A DNA stretch of 64,000 bases from positions 1-64,000 of the forward strand of contig JAUIAV010000009.1 of the NCBI GenBank assembly GCA_030425195.1, written 5' to 3'. How positions within the stretch are numbered: position 1 is the stretch's first letter; the number at the start of each line of letters is the position of its first letter. The position numbers and the translations under genes are program-made. Below the pieces are notes generated by a model. That model saw only the letters and a list, made by a program, of their open reading frames with translations, ran no database searches and was not told the DNA's origin. This document shows positions 9,200 through 20,028 of the stretch, one piece after another. Origin of the DNA: Gammaproteobacteria bacterium (GTDB lineage Bacteria > Pseudomonadota > Gammaproteobacteria > Pseudomonadales > Azotimanducaceae).

Positions 9200-10323
9200 A
9201 CCATCTCCTCGGTGGTTGTTCTCGTCTCGCCCTCGTCCGCCCGGACCCTGGCCAGATACCGGGCCTGTCTGCGGGTACGGTCCTGAACTTCGCCCACGAG
9301 CTGGCCACAGGCTGCCGCGATGTCTTCGCCGCGCGTCGTGCGCAGCATGGTCGCGTAGCCCTGATTCATCAGATAGGTCTGGAACCGCCTGACCGAATCC
9401 GGTTCGGGTCTTTCGAACCCGGATGCCGGAAAAGGATTGAAGGGTATCAGATTGATCTTGCAGCGCACGTCGGCCAGCAGCGCGGCCAGCGCTCTGGCGT
9501 GAGAAAGATCATCGTTCACACCTTTCATCAGCGTGTATTCCATTGTCAGCGACCGGCGCTCGCCCAGCCCTCCGACATAGTGACGGCAGGCGTCCAGCAG
9601 CGCTTCGATGGGATATTTCCGGTTCAGCGGCACCAGCCGGTCCCGGAGCTCGTTGGTCGGCGCGTGCAGAGAGATGGCGAGTGACACGTCGGTGACCTTG
9701 GCGAGCTCATAGATGGCGGGAACGACCCCGGCGGTGCTGATGGTCACCCGGCGCTTGGATATCCCGAACGCGAGATCGTCCATCATCAGCTCGGTGGCGG
9801 CCAGGACCGCGTCGAAATTCAGCAGCGGCTCGCCCATGCCCATCAGAACCACATTACTGACCGTCTCGTCTCGCTCCGCCAGCATCTGATTCGCCAGCCA
9901 GACCTGACCGACGATTTCGCCCGTGGTGAGGTTGCCGTTGAAGCCCTGCTTTCCCGTGGAGCAGAAGGTGCAGTCGAGCATGCAGCCGACCTGAGACGAA
10001 ACGCAGAGCGTGTTCCGCCCGCGATCCGGGATCAGAACGGTTTCCACGCAGTTCCCATTGCCGACCCGGACCACCCATTTCACGGTGCCGTCCACGGAAT
10101 CGTAGCGGGCCACCACTTCCGGCAGTCTGAATTCCGAATGCTCACCGAGCCAGGCCCGGAAGGCCTTGGACAGATTGGTCATGCCGTCGAAGTCCAGCTG
10201 CCGCTGGTGGTAGGCCCACTTCATGATCTGATGAGTCCGGTAGGGCTTGTCGTCCACCGCGCGGGTGAACGCCTCCATACCGGTCCTCGGCAGATCGAAC
10301 AGATTGGTCCTGGCGTCGGCCAT
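9196..10323 (-). CDS. rlmN: 23S rRNA (A2503-C2)/tRNA (A37-C2) methyltransferase RlmN
   Basis: Radical-SAM methyltransferase that modifies A2503 of 23S rRNA and A37 of certain tRNAs. The iron-sulfur motif CX3CX2C is visible as CMLDCTFCSTGKQGF, followed by GMGEPLLNFD and LAISLHAPTNELR. The C-terminal region has the second catalytic cysteine in EDIAAACGQL. Length 375 residues is normal. It is followed by pilW with a four-base overlap and sits five bases after ndk, so the three genes are probably co-transcribed. Confidence 0.96.
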   Translation of the reverse strand: MADARTNLFDLPRTGMEAFTRAVDDKPYRTHQIMKWAYHQRQLDFDGMTNLSKAFRAWLGEHSEFRLPEVVARYDSVDGTVKWVVRVGNGNCVETVLIPDRGRNTLCVSSQVGCMLDCTFCSTGKQGFNGNLTTGEIVGQVWLANQMLAERDETVSNVVLMGMGEPLLNFDAVLAATELMMDDLAFGISKRRVTISTAGVVPAIYELAKVTDVSLAISLHAPTNELRDRLVPLNRKYPIEALLDACRHYVGGLGERRSLTMEYTLMKGVNDDLSHARALAALLADVRCKINLIPFNPFPASGFERPEPDSVRRFQTYLMNQGYATMLRTTRGEDIAAACGQLVGEVQDRTRRQARYLARVRADEGETRTTTEEMV

Positions 10324-10328
10324 GCTGA

Positions 10329-10757
10329 TCAGCCCCGGGGGCAGATTTCTCCGGTCTCGAAAAAATAGCCGATTTCCCGCTCAGCGGATGCCGGGGAGTC
10401 GGAACCGTGCACGGCGTTGGCCTCCACCGACTCCGCGAAGTCGGCACGGATGGTGCCGGGCGCTGCGTCCGCGGGGTTGGTTGCGCCCATGAGCTCCCGG
10501 TTCTTGGCGATGGCATTCTCACCTTCGAGCACCTGGACCACCACCGGACCGGAGGTCATGTAGGCAACCAGATCGCCGTAGAACGGCTTGCCGTCATGCT
10601 CGGCATAGAAGCCTTTGGCCTGTTCTTCGGTCAGGTGCATCATTTTCGCGGCGACGATGGTCAGTCCATTCTTTTCAAAGCGCGAATAGATCTCGCCGAT
10701 GATGTTCCTGGCTACAGCGTCGGGTTTGACGATGGATAGCGTACGCTCAACCCCCAT
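10329..10757 (-). CDS. ndk: Nucleoside diphosphate kinase
   Basis: Transfers the terminal phosphate between nucleoside triphosphates and diphosphates through a phospho-histidine. The 142-residue product shows [12 protein letters not shown] at the N-terminus and the catalytic NAVHGSDS near residue 118. A good ribosome-binding site (GGAG, six bases before the ATG) precedes it. In related genomes ndk follows the isc cluster; here it follows iscS directly across a 236-base gap. Confidence 0.97.
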   Translation of the reverse strand: MGVERTLSIVKPDAVARNIIGEIYSRFEKNGLTIVAAKMMHLTEEQAKGFYAEHDGKPFYGDLVAYMTSGPVVVQVLEGENAIAKNRELMGATNPADAAPGTIRADFAESVEANAVHGSDSPASAEREIGYFFETGEICPRG

Positions 10758-10943
10758 GAAGTTCTCCGATCAGATAGTGAGTGTATGTGTGTGACCTGGG
10801 TCGATGCGGGGACGACGCCCGGTCATTCTCCAGATCTTCCGGACGACGGCCAGTTAACTTTCCTTAACCGTCCGGATTCCAAGGCCGGGACTGCCGCCGA
10901 TATCAGGTCGACCTTAATCGGCGTATGTTATTGAAAAGTCTGG

Positions 10944-10968
10944 AAAACACGCCTGTCAGCGGGCGCGT
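10944..10968 (-). terminator. Possible rho-independent terminator after iscS
   Basis: On the minus strand, ACGCGCC (10968-10962) can pair with GGCGTGT (10953-10947, one G-U pair) around an eight-base loop, followed by a short T run. It lies about 25 bases past the iscS stop, where the iscR-iscS transcript should end. A TATAAT hexamer (10974-10969, minus strand) abuts it, but I see no matching -35. The remaining leader up to ndk (10758-10943) shows no clear promoter. Confidence 0.4.
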
Positions 10969-10993
10969 ATTATACGCATCTGACGACTTTCGA

Positions 10994-12196
10994 CTAGCCC
11001 ACGGAGCGCAGCCGGGTCACCACCTCCGACACCCGCCGGCCTGCGTAGTCCACCTCGTCCTCGGTGGTGAAGCGCCCGACGGTGAATCGCAGTGACGCAT
11101 GGGCCAGGGCGTCGTCCACGCCCAGTGCCCGCAGCACGTAGCTCGGCTCCACGCTGGCAGACGTGCAGGCCGAACCGCTGGATACGGCCACGTCATCCAG
11201 GGCCATGAGCAGCGTCTCCCCATCCACGCCTTCGAACCCGACGTTGATCAGACCCGGCAGCCTTTCGTCTTCACTGCCGTTGAGCACCGCCCCCGGAATC
11301 TGTTTCAGATGGCTCCACAGACGCTGGCGCAGACCGAGCAGCCTGGCGTGCTCACGTTCCCGCTCGCGCATCATGATCGCGGCGGCCTCGCCGAGACCGA
11401 CGATCTGATGCGTCGCCAGGGTTCCCGATCGCATACCCCGTTCGTGACCGCCGCCGTGAATGAGCGGCGTGAGGTGCACGGGTGGCTCCCGCCGCACGTA
11501 GAGGGCGCCGATACCCTTGGGGCCGTAGATCTTGTGCCCGGAGATGGAGATGAGGTCGATGGGCATGGTGCGAACGTCCAGCGGCAGCTTGCCGAAGCTC
11601 TGTGCCGCGTCCGTGTGCATGAGCACGCCGGCCTCCCGGCAGATGCTGCCGATGGTCGCCACGTCGTTGATGACGCCCGTCTCGTTGTTGGCGTGCATGA
11701 TGGAGACGATCAGGGTATCCGCCGTGAGCGCTTCCGCCACCTGTTCCGGCCGTACCACGCCGTCCGGATGCGGATCGAGATAGGTGATCCGGAATCCCTT
11801 TCCGGCAAGGTATTCGCAGGTGTCGAGAATCGCCTTGTGCTCCACCGAGCTCGTGATGATGTGGCGCCGGTCCGCGCCATCGGCGACGCCCTTCAGAGCC
11901 AGGTTGTCGGACTCCGTGGCACCGGAGGTGAACACGATCTCCCGGGGATCCGCCTGGATCACGGCGGCCACCTGCGTTCGCGCGCGCTCGACGGCCTCTT
12001 CCGCCTCCCAACCGAAAACGTGGGAGCGCGAGGCCGGGTTGCCGAAGTTGCCTTCCACGAGCAGGCACGCGCTCATCTTCTGAGCAACCCGCGGGTCCAC
12101 CGGCGTGGTGGCGGCATAATCCAGATAAACCGCCTTGCGTTCATGCGTTCTCCGGGAAGACGGTGCAGATTCGGTCTGTACTTCCGACACGGTCAC
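10994..12196 (-). CDS. iscS: IscS-type cysteine desulfurase, short C-terminus
   Basis: PLP enzyme that takes sulfur from cysteine for iron-sulfur clusters and tRNA thiolation. The PLP lysine is in [10 protein letters not shown] (about Lys222) and the sulfur-accepting cysteine in [20 protein letters not shown] (about Cys344), both like E. coli IscS. Two oddities: an N-terminal extension of about 16 residues, and a C-terminus stopping 56 residues after the active cysteine, against 76 in E. coli. The missing tail (PLWEMYKQGVDLNSIEW in E. coli) contributes to IscU binding. It follows iscR by 15 bases. No iscU, iscA, hscB, hscA or fdx follows. Confidence 0.93.
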   Translation of the reverse strand: MTVSEVQTESAPSSRRTHERKAVYLDYAATTPVDPRVAQKMSACLLVEGNFGNPASRSHVFGWEAEEAVERARTQVAAVIQADPREIVFTSGATESDNLALKGVADGADRRHIITSSVEHKAILDTCEYLAGKGFRITYLDPHPDGVVRPEQVAEALTADTLIVSIMHANNETGVINDVATIGSICREAGVLMHTDAAQSFGKLPLDVRTMPIDLISISGHKIYGPKGIGALYVRREPPVHLTPLIHGGGHERGMRSGTLATHQIVGLGEAAAIMMREREREHARLLGLRQRLWSHLKQIPGAVLNGSEDERLPGLINVGFEGVDGETLLMALDDVAVSSGSACTSASVEPSYVLRALGVDDALAHASLRFTVGRFTTEDEVDYAGRRVSEVVTRLRSVG

Positions 12197-12211
12197 TGGT
12201 TCAGAATCTCC

Positions 12212-12670
12212 CTAGAGATGTCTGGTATGAATGAGCTGCCGGTCCTGGCGATCGGCTACGTTTCTCACGTCCTGACGACCGACCAGATCCGCCAGCGAAA
12301 TGCGGGTGAGGAAACCATCGATCTCTCCCGACAGCTCTGCCCAGAGATCATGCGTGAGACACTGGTGGCCATCCTGGCAGTCGCCGCTGCCATGACAGCG
12401 GGTGGCGTCCACCCCGTCACCGACGGCGGTGATGATGCTGGAGACACTGATCGATTCGAGCGGCCCTTCCACCTGATAGCCGCCGCCGGGACCTCGAACG
12501 GACAGCAGCAGGCCCGCTTTTTTCAGCTTCGCCAGCAGCTGCTCCAGATAGGCGGCGGAGATACCCTGCCTCTGTGCGATGTCCACCACGCTGATGGGCC
12601 CGCGCTGTCGATGCAGCGCGATATCGAGCATGGCGGTGACCGCGTAGCGGCCTTTGGTGGTGAGACGCAT
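12212..12670 (-). CDS. iscR: Fe-S cluster-sensing transcription regulator IscR
   Basis: Rrf2-family regulator that binds a [2Fe-2S] cluster and represses the isc operon. The start [16 protein letters not shown] is the family N-terminus, so the ATG at 12670 is chosen over longer upstream frames. A winged helix occupies about residues 1-65. Cluster ligands Cys92, Cys98, Cys104 and His107 (CX5CX5CX2H) match E. coli exactly. An IscR-type operator lies 15-39 bases upstream. No Shine-Dalgarno sequence is visible before the ATG. Length 152 residues. Confidence 0.96.
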   Translation of the reverse strand: MRLTTKGRYAVTAMLDIALHRQRGPISVVDIAQRQGISAAYLEQLLAKLKKAGLLLSVRGPGGGYQVEGPLESISVSSIITAVGDGVDATRCHGSGDCQDGHQCLTHDLWAELSGEIDGFLTRISLADLVGRQDVRNVADRQDRQLIHTRHL

Positions 12671-12677
12671 CGGCGGA

Positions 12678-12709
12678 GTATGCAATACCCGAGTAAACTG
12701 GTCTACTAT
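12678..12709 (-). promoter_or_regulatory. IscR operator and overlapping iscR promoter
   Basis: Read on the minus strand, 12709-12685 starts ATAGTAGACC and ends ACTCGGGTAT, closely resembling the type 1 IscR site of the E. coli isc promoter. A -35-like TAGACC inside it is 17 bases from a -10-like CATACT (12683-12678), so bound IscR would cover the promoter. The -10 ends seven bases before the iscR ATG, suggesting a very short or absent leader. The site also overlaps the trmJ stop codon. Seen: the sequence; inferred: promoter and autoregulation. Confidence 0.72.
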
Positions 12710-13473
12710 CCCGCAGAGCCCGTGCGGCCGAGCTCCCTGAGGATGCCTCGCAGCATCTGAACCTCCGTCTCGTCGGGTGTGACGCGGGTGAGCAACCGCC
12801 GCAGCCGCGTCATGGTCTGACCGGGATTTTCCGGGTCCAGAAAACCCGCGTCCACCAGCACCGTCTCGAAGTGCCCGATCAGCCCTTCGAGCTGGGCAGA
12901 CGTGGCTGGCGAGCGGTCCCACTGGTCCGTATCGATACTGCCGGTGCCGGGCTGACGGGCGTCGATCTGCCGGTAAATCTCATAACAGACCACCTGCACC
13001 GCCATGGCGAGGTTCAGCGAGGAGTAATCCGGATTGGCCGGAATCACCAGATGGGTATGACACTTCTGCAGCTCCTCGTTGGTCAGACCGCTGGTTTCCC
13101 GGCCGAACAGAACGGCGATCCGATGTCCGTCCAGCCGCTCGATCATGCCTGCCACCGCCTCTTCCGCCTTCATGAGAGGCCAGGGTATCCGGCGTACCCG
13201 GGTGCTGGTACCCACCACCCACTGAGCATCGGCAATGGCGGCCTCCACGGACTCGAACACCTGAACGGCTTCCAGCACGTCCTGGGCGCCCGCCGCCCGC
13301 CATTCGGCCTGCGGATCCGGAAACCTGCCGGGGTTCACCAGCGCGAGATCCGACAGCCCCATGGTCTTCATGGCCCGGGCTGCACCACCGATGTTGCCGG
13401 GATGGCTCGGCTCCACGAGGACGACCCGGATGTTCGAAAGCTCATTCTCAGAAGACTGATGGTCAGAAGGCAA
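12706..13473 (-). CDS. trmJ: tRNA (cytidine/uridine-2'-O)-methyltransferase TrmJ
   Basis: SPOUT-family enzyme methylating the ribose of tRNA position 32. Motifs [23 protein letters not shown] at the N-terminus (from about residue 17) and [14 protein letters not shown] plus [15 protein letters not shown] in the core are diagnostic. No ATG lies near the conserved start. A TTG at 13473 has GGAG seven bases upstream and gives 255 residues, close to E. coli TrmJ (246), so I use it. The longer open frame overlaps divergent suhB and is not credible. It precedes iscR as in Pseudomonas, but without cysE between them. Confidence 0.93.
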   Translation of the reverse strand: MPSDHQSSENELSNIRVVLVEPSHPGNIGGAARAMKTMGLSDLALVNPGRFPDPQAEWRAAGAQDVLEAVQVFESVEAAIADAQWVVGTSTRVRRIPWPLMKAEEAVAGMIERLDGHRIAVLFGRETSGLTNEELQKCHTHLVIPANPDYSSLNLAMAVQVVCYEIYRQIDARQPGTGSIDTDQWDRSPATSAQLEGLIGHFETVLVDAGFLDPENPGQTMTRLRRLLTRVTPDETEVQMLRGILRELGRTGSAG

Positions 13474-13549
13474 TGGGAAACTCCGCGCGGACGCGTTTTC
13501 AGCCGCGTTTTCGTTTAGGATACCGCCGCGATTGTAAGGCGGGTCCCAG

Positions 13550-14350
13550 ATGCAACCAATGGCCAACACGGCACTGCGCGCCGCCAGGACCGCGAGCACC
13601 ATCATGCTGCGGGCTCTGGACAACCTCGAAGCGCTGGCGGTGGAAAAGAAAGCACGCAACGATTTCGTCTCCCAGGTGGACCGGGACACGGAAGCCGTGC
13701 TCATCGAAGCGCTGCACAAGGCCTATCCGGACCACGCGATCACCGGCGAAGAGCACGGCAACGCGATCGCGGCGTCGGGAGGCAGCGAGTACACCTGGAT
13801 CATCGATCCGCTGGATGGCACCACCAACTATCTGCAGGGAATTCCACACTACGCCATCTCCGTGGCGGTGATGCGGGGACGCCACATCGAGCACGGGGTG
13901 ATCTACGATCCGCTCAAGAACGACGAGTTCGTCGCCTCCCGGGGGCACGGCGCCCAGCTCAACGGCAAGCGCATCCGCGTCAATCCGGTGACTCATCTCG
14001 AGGATGCCCTCCTCGGCACCGGCATACCGCCGGGTTCCGTGGAATCCGACCTGGACCGGTACATGGCGCAGCTCAAGCATTTCACTGCCCGGTGCCGGGC
14101 CGTCCGGCGCCTGGGCTCAGCCGCACTCGATCTGGCCTACGTGGCATCCGGCCGGACGGACGGGTTCTGGGAGTTCGGGTTGAAACCCTGGGACATCGCG
14201 GCCGGCGTGCTGCTGGTGCGTGAAGCGGGTGGATTCGTCGGCGACCTGACCGGCGGAGACCGGTTCATGGACAGCGGCGACGTGGTTGCCGCCAATCCGA
14301 AACTCTTCAAGCTGATGATCCAGGCCATCCGGGCCAGCGCCGGCAGCTAA
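13550..14350 (+). CDS. suhB: Inositol-1-monophosphatase / Nus factor SuhB
   Basis: Mg-dependent phosphatase of the inositol monophosphatase family; in gammaproteobacteria SuhB also joins the ribosomal antitermination complex. Metal-binding motifs are visible: GEEHG, then WIIDPLDGTTNYLQGIPHYA, and the C-terminal WEFGLKPWDIAAG. Length 266 residues matches E. coli SuhB (267). It is divergent from trmJ, and its stop overlaps the secF stop on the other strand. Confidence 0.94.
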   Translation: MQPMANTALRAARTASTIMLRALDNLEALAVEKKARNDFVSQVDRDTEAVLIEALHKAYPDHAITGEEHGNAIAASGGSEYTWIIDPLDGTTNYLQGIPHYAISVAVMRGRHIEHGVIYDPLKNDEFVASRGHGAQLNGKRIRVNPVTHLEDALLGTGIPPGSVESDLDRYMAQLKHFTARCRAVRRLGSAALDLAYVASGRTDGFWEFGLKPWDIAAGVLLVREAGGFVGDLTGGDRFMDSGDVVAANPKLFKLMIQAIRASAGS

Positions 14351-15267
14351 GGCGCGCCCTCTTCACGCGTTTCCTTCTCCGGCACCAGCAGATCTTCCCG
14401 CTGGAGGTTGAGCACCAGCAGAATGTTCGCGGCGACGAAGATCGACGAGTAGGTACCTACGACCACACCGATGGTGAGTGCCGCCGAGAAACCCCGGATG
14501 CCTTCCCCGCCCGCGATCAGGAGCGCGAGCAGCACGAACAGGGTGGTCAACGACGTCACCAGCGTCCTGCCCAGCGTCTGATTGAGTGACTGGTTGATGA
14601 TGTCCACGGGTTCGCCTCTGCGGATCTTGCGGAAGTTCTCCCGGATCCTGTCGGAGACGACGATGGTGTCGTTCAGCGAGTAGCCGATCACCGCAAGAAT
14701 GGCCGCCAGCACGGAGAGATCGAACGTCCACTGCATCACGGCGAAGATCCCGAGAGTGATGAACACGTCGTGCACCAGCGCTGCGACGGCGCCGACCGAG
14801 AACTGCTTGGTAAAGCGGAACAGGATGTAGAGCATGATCATCACCAGCGCCGCCAGGAGCGCAAGGCCGGCGTCTTCCGTGAGCTCTTCGCCCACTGCCG
14901 GGCCGACGAAGTTCGATTGCCGCATCTCCACGGAGGGAAACAGCTCTCTGAGCGTGGCGATGATGTTGTCACCCATGTTCGCCTGATCCACGCCCGTCTG
15001 AGGCGGCATGCGGATGAGCAGATCCTGTTCCGTGCCGAAGAACTGCACCGTTCCGTTCTCGTATCCGGCAGCATCCAGGACTCGGCGGATCTCCTCCGGG
15101 TCCACCGGCTCCTCGAAGACCACCTCCACCAGCGTGCCGCCGGTGAAGTCGAGGCCCGGGTTCAGTCCGACCGTGCCGAGAGCGACCGCGGACAGAATCA
15201 CGGCAGCGAGGGACAGACCGCCGGCGATCCGCCGGTACGCCATGAAGTCGATGAAGGGCAGATTCAT
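14347..15267 (-). CDS. secF: Protein translocase subunit SecF
   Basis: Inner-membrane Sec accessory protein using the proton gradient to complete export with SecD. The 306-residue product has the N-terminal membrane segment with GLNPGLDFTGGTLVEV, a short periplasmic P1 domain, and a C-terminal five-helix block with GYSLNDTIVVSDRIREN and TLGRTLVTSLTTL. Its start overlaps the secD stop by four bases. Convergent with suhB with overlapping stop codons. Confidence 0.97.
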   Translation of the reverse strand: MNLPFIDFMAYRRIAGGLSLAAVILSAVALGTVGLNPGLDFTGGTLVEVVFEEPVDPEEIRRVLDAAGYENGTVQFFGTEQDLLIRMPPQTGVDQANMGDNIIATLRELFPSVEMRQSNFVGPAVGEELTEDAGLALLAALVMIMLYILFRFTKQFSVGAVAALVHDVFITLGIFAVMQWTFDLSVLAAILAVIGYSLNDTIVVSDRIRENFRKIRRGEPVDIINQSLNQTLGRTLVTSLTTLFVLLALLIAGGEGIRGFSAALTIGVVVGTYSSIFVAANILLVLNLQREDLLVPEKETREEGAP

Positions 15268-17207
15268 ATCTTCAGACTCTTGAGCGTCCTGCCGCCGTAC
15301 ATGAGATTGACCAGCGACCGGGTACCGACGATGGCGGTGAACATCGAGGTGACGATGCCGATGGCCAGCGTGACCGCAAAGCCTTTGACCGGGCCGCTGC
15401 CGATGGACAGCAGAATGATGGCCACGAAAAAGGTGGTGATGTTGGCGTCCAGGATGGTCAGCAGGGCCCGGTCGAAGCCGGCCTGAATGGCCGCCTGCGG
15501 AGAACGTTCCTTAAGCTCTTCCCGGATCCGGGAGAAAATCAGCACGTTGGCATCCACCGCCATGCCCACGGTCAGGACGATGCCGGCGATACCCGGCAGG
15601 GTCAGCGTGGCCCCGAGGACGGACATGATCGCCAGCAAGAGCACCAGATTGACGATCAGCGCTATGTTGGCTGCCAGACCGAAGAGACGGTAGTAGAAGA
15701 GCATGAAGATCATGACGAGGACGAAGCCGATGATCATCGAATTCTTGCCGGCCTCGATGTTGTCTTCACCCAGGCTGGCACCGACCGTCCGTTCCTCCAC
15801 GATGTACATGGGTGCGGCCAGCGCGCCGGCGCGCAGAAGCAGCGCCAGATCCCGCGCCTCCTGCAGCGCCAGACCGGTGATGCGGAAGCGGAATCCCAGC
15901 GCGGACTGAATGGTGGCCACATTGATGACCCGTTTCTCCTCCGTGGTGTAGGGCACCAGCACCGGCTCCCCGTCCACCTCCTCCTCGCGCATCTGCACCT
16001 TCAGTTCCTTGAAGATGATGGCCATGGAGTTGCCCACGTTGTCCTTGGTGGCCTCATTCATGGCCCGGCCACCGTCGTTGTCCAGGTTGATGCTCACCTG
16101 CGGCTGCCCGGACTCCGGATCGTATTCCTGCACCGCATTGGTTACCTGGTTGCCCGTGACGATGTTGGCTTTATCCAGAATGACGGGCGCACCTTCGTAG
16201 TTGTAGCGCTCGGTCTGAGACGGGCGGGCATTCGGGCCCGCCACGAGGCGGAATTCCAGGTTGGCGAACTTGTTGATGATCTCCTTGGCCCGGGCGCTGT
16301 CCTGGATCCCGGGGAGATCGAGGACGATCCTGGACCTGCCCAGGCGCTGCACGAGCGGCTCGGAGACACCCAGCTCGTTCACCCGGTTTCTCAGGCTCTG
16401 AAGATTCTGCTGAATGGCCAGGTCTTCCAGTTCGCGGATCTTCTCCTCCGTCACCGTCAGCACCAGACCGGGCTTACCGCCCACGTCCCGCTCGCTGATC
16501 TGAAATTCGTCGAACTGCTCGGAGATGAGGCCTGCGGCGGTCTCGCGGCCGGATTCGTTCTGGAACGGAATTCTGAGCACGGCACCGTCCAGCCAGTCGC
16601 TCGATGCATAGCGGATCCGTTCCTCCACCAGCAGGTCCCGGATCGCTTCCTGATTCGACACCATCCTGTCACCGAGGAACTTGTCCATGTCCACCTGGAG
16701 CAGGAAGTGCACGCCGCCGGACAGATCGAGCCCGAGCGGCATGGGTTCGGCCCCGAGGTCCTGCAGCCAGGCGGGTGTGGTGGAGGCCCGGGTCAGCGCG
16801 ACCACGTAGCGCGCATCATCCACGCTGTTCAGCGCTTCCCGCAGGATAGCCTGGCCGCGCAGCTGCGCGTCGTCGCCCGTCAACCGGATGATGGCACTGT
16901 CACCGTCGAGCTCCGCACCGATCACCTGGATGCCCTCTGCGCGCAGCAGCGAAGTCGCCCGGTCGATGAGCGACTGATTGATTCCGCTCAGCCCCCGATC
17001 GTCCGAGCCGATGTTGGTCACCAGCTTGATCTGCAGCGCACTGTCCGGCTGAAAGATATTGGGTGCCGCGTAGATCGCGCCGAGCGCGGCAATCAGTCCG
17101 ACGAACAGATAGCGCCAGACGGAAGAGGTATTCGGCGGACGGCTGGACTGCCGGGACGTGCCAAGAATCCCAGCGCCCCCGGTTGAGACCCCACGACCGG
17201 TCGCCAT
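15264..17207 (-). CDS. secD: Protein translocase subunit SecD
   Basis: Partner of SecF in the SecDF-YajC complex. The 647-residue protein has an N-terminal membrane segment (WRYLFVGLIAALGAIYAAPN), the motif GLDLSGGVHFLLQVDMD, a large periplasmic P1 domain, and a six-helix C-terminal domain with GMAVDANVLIFSRIREE and the ending GTRSLVNLMYGGR. The first 30 residues are a longer, Ser/Gly-rich cytosolic tail than in E. coli. It follows yajC by seven bases. Confidence 0.97.
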   Translation of the reverse strand: MATGRGVSTGGAGILGTSRQSSRPPNTSSVWRYLFVGLIAALGAIYAAPNIFQPDSALQIKLVTNIGSDDRGLSGINQSLIDRATSLLRAEGIQVIGAELDGDSAIIRLTGDDAQLRGQAILREALNSVDDARYVVALTRASTTPAWLQDLGAEPMPLGLDLSGGVHFLLQVDMDKFLGDRMVSNQEAIRDLLVEERIRYASSDWLDGAVLRIPFQNESGRETAAGLISEQFDEFQISERDVGGKPGLVLTVTEEKIRELEDLAIQQNLQSLRNRVNELGVSEPLVQRLGRSRIVLDLPGIQDSARAKEIINKFANLEFRLVAGPNARPSQTERYNYEGAPVILDKANIVTGNQVTNAVQEYDPESGQPQVSINLDNDGGRAMNEATKDNVGNSMAIIFKELKVQMREEEVDGEPVLVPYTTEEKRVINVATIQSALGFRFRITGLALQEARDLALLLRAGALAAPMYIVEERTVGASLGEDNIEAGKNSMIIGFVLVMIFMLFYYRLFGLAANIALIVNLVLLLAIMSVLGATLTLPGIAGIVLTVGMAVDANVLIFSRIREELKERSPQAAIQAGFDRALLTILDANITTFFVAIILLSIGSGPVKGFAVTLAIGIVTSMFTAIVGTRSLVNLMYGGRTLKSLKI

Positions 17208-17214
17208 GACGGGA

Positions 17215-17556
17215 TCAGGAATCGTCCAGGGACTTCAGCGTGCCTTTCGGCAGCGTCGCGCCGATGGCGGACTTCTGAACCCGGAGTTCCATGTTGTCGG
17301 CAACCTGAATCTTGACGAAATCGTCTTCCACCTTGTTGACCTGACCGACGATCCCGCCGGCGGTCACCACCTCGTCGCCCTTCTCCAGGCCGGACATGAG
17401 TGCCTGATGCTCCTTGCGGCGCTTGCTCTGCGGTCGCCAGAGCAGAAAGTAGAAGATCAGGACGAAGCCGCCGAGAAACAGCAGGTTGATCAGCCCGGCA
17501 TCGGCAGGCGGTGCGCCGGCTTCAGCCGCCATGGCTGTGGTCTCGAAAAGGTTCAT
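17215..17556 (-). CDS. yajC: Preprotein translocase subunit YajC
   Basis: Small membrane protein bound to SecDF. One transmembrane helix (about 23-42, LINLLFLGGFVLIFYFLLW) is followed by RPQSKRRKEHQALMSGLEKGDEVVTAGGI, the family signature, and a small cytosolic domain. Length 113 residues (E. coli 110). It directly abuts tgt, so tgt-yajC-secD-secF reads as one operon. Confidence 0.96.
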   Translation of the reverse strand: MNLFETTAMAAEAGAPPADAGLINLLFLGGFVLIFYFLLWRPQSKRRKEHQALMSGLEKGDEVVTAGGIVGQVNKVEDDFVKIQVADNMELRVQKSAIGATLPKGTLKSLDDS

Positions 17557-19766
<2,210 letters not shown>

Positions 19767-19912
19767 GGCTTTACCGGCCATCCGGGGTTGCCCCGGCCGT
19801 TCCAGAATTCGAAGGGGCGCCGATTGTAGAGCAAGTCCGGAGCCGGGCCAAAACATCGTCGCCCCGGTCCCGCTGGCAGCCAATCCGGCAGATGTGATAG
19901 AACCCTCCCGCT

Positions 19913-19999
19913 GGCTGGGTGGCGAAACTGGTAGACGCGCTGGACTCAAACTCCAGTTTGGGCAACCAAGTGCGGGTTCGATTCCCGCCCCAGCTACCA
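19913..19999 (+). tRNA. tRNA-Leu (anticodon CAA)
   Basis: An 87-base class II tRNA with encoded CCA. The acceptor strands GGCTGGG and CCCAGCT pair, with a G-U at the first position. The D-arm GGCGAAACTGGTAGACGCG is leucine-like. The anticodon stem CTGGA/TCCAG encloses the loop CTCAAAC, giving CAA. A long variable arm (TTTGGGCAACCAAG) and T-arm GCGGGTTCGATTCCCGC follow. It lies divergent from queA, where Pseudomonas also has tRNA-Leu. A run of eight T residues (20000-20007) follows the CCA. Confidence 0.95.
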
Positions 20000-20028
20000 T
20001 TTTTTTTGAATCAGCCAAGAAGACGAGC

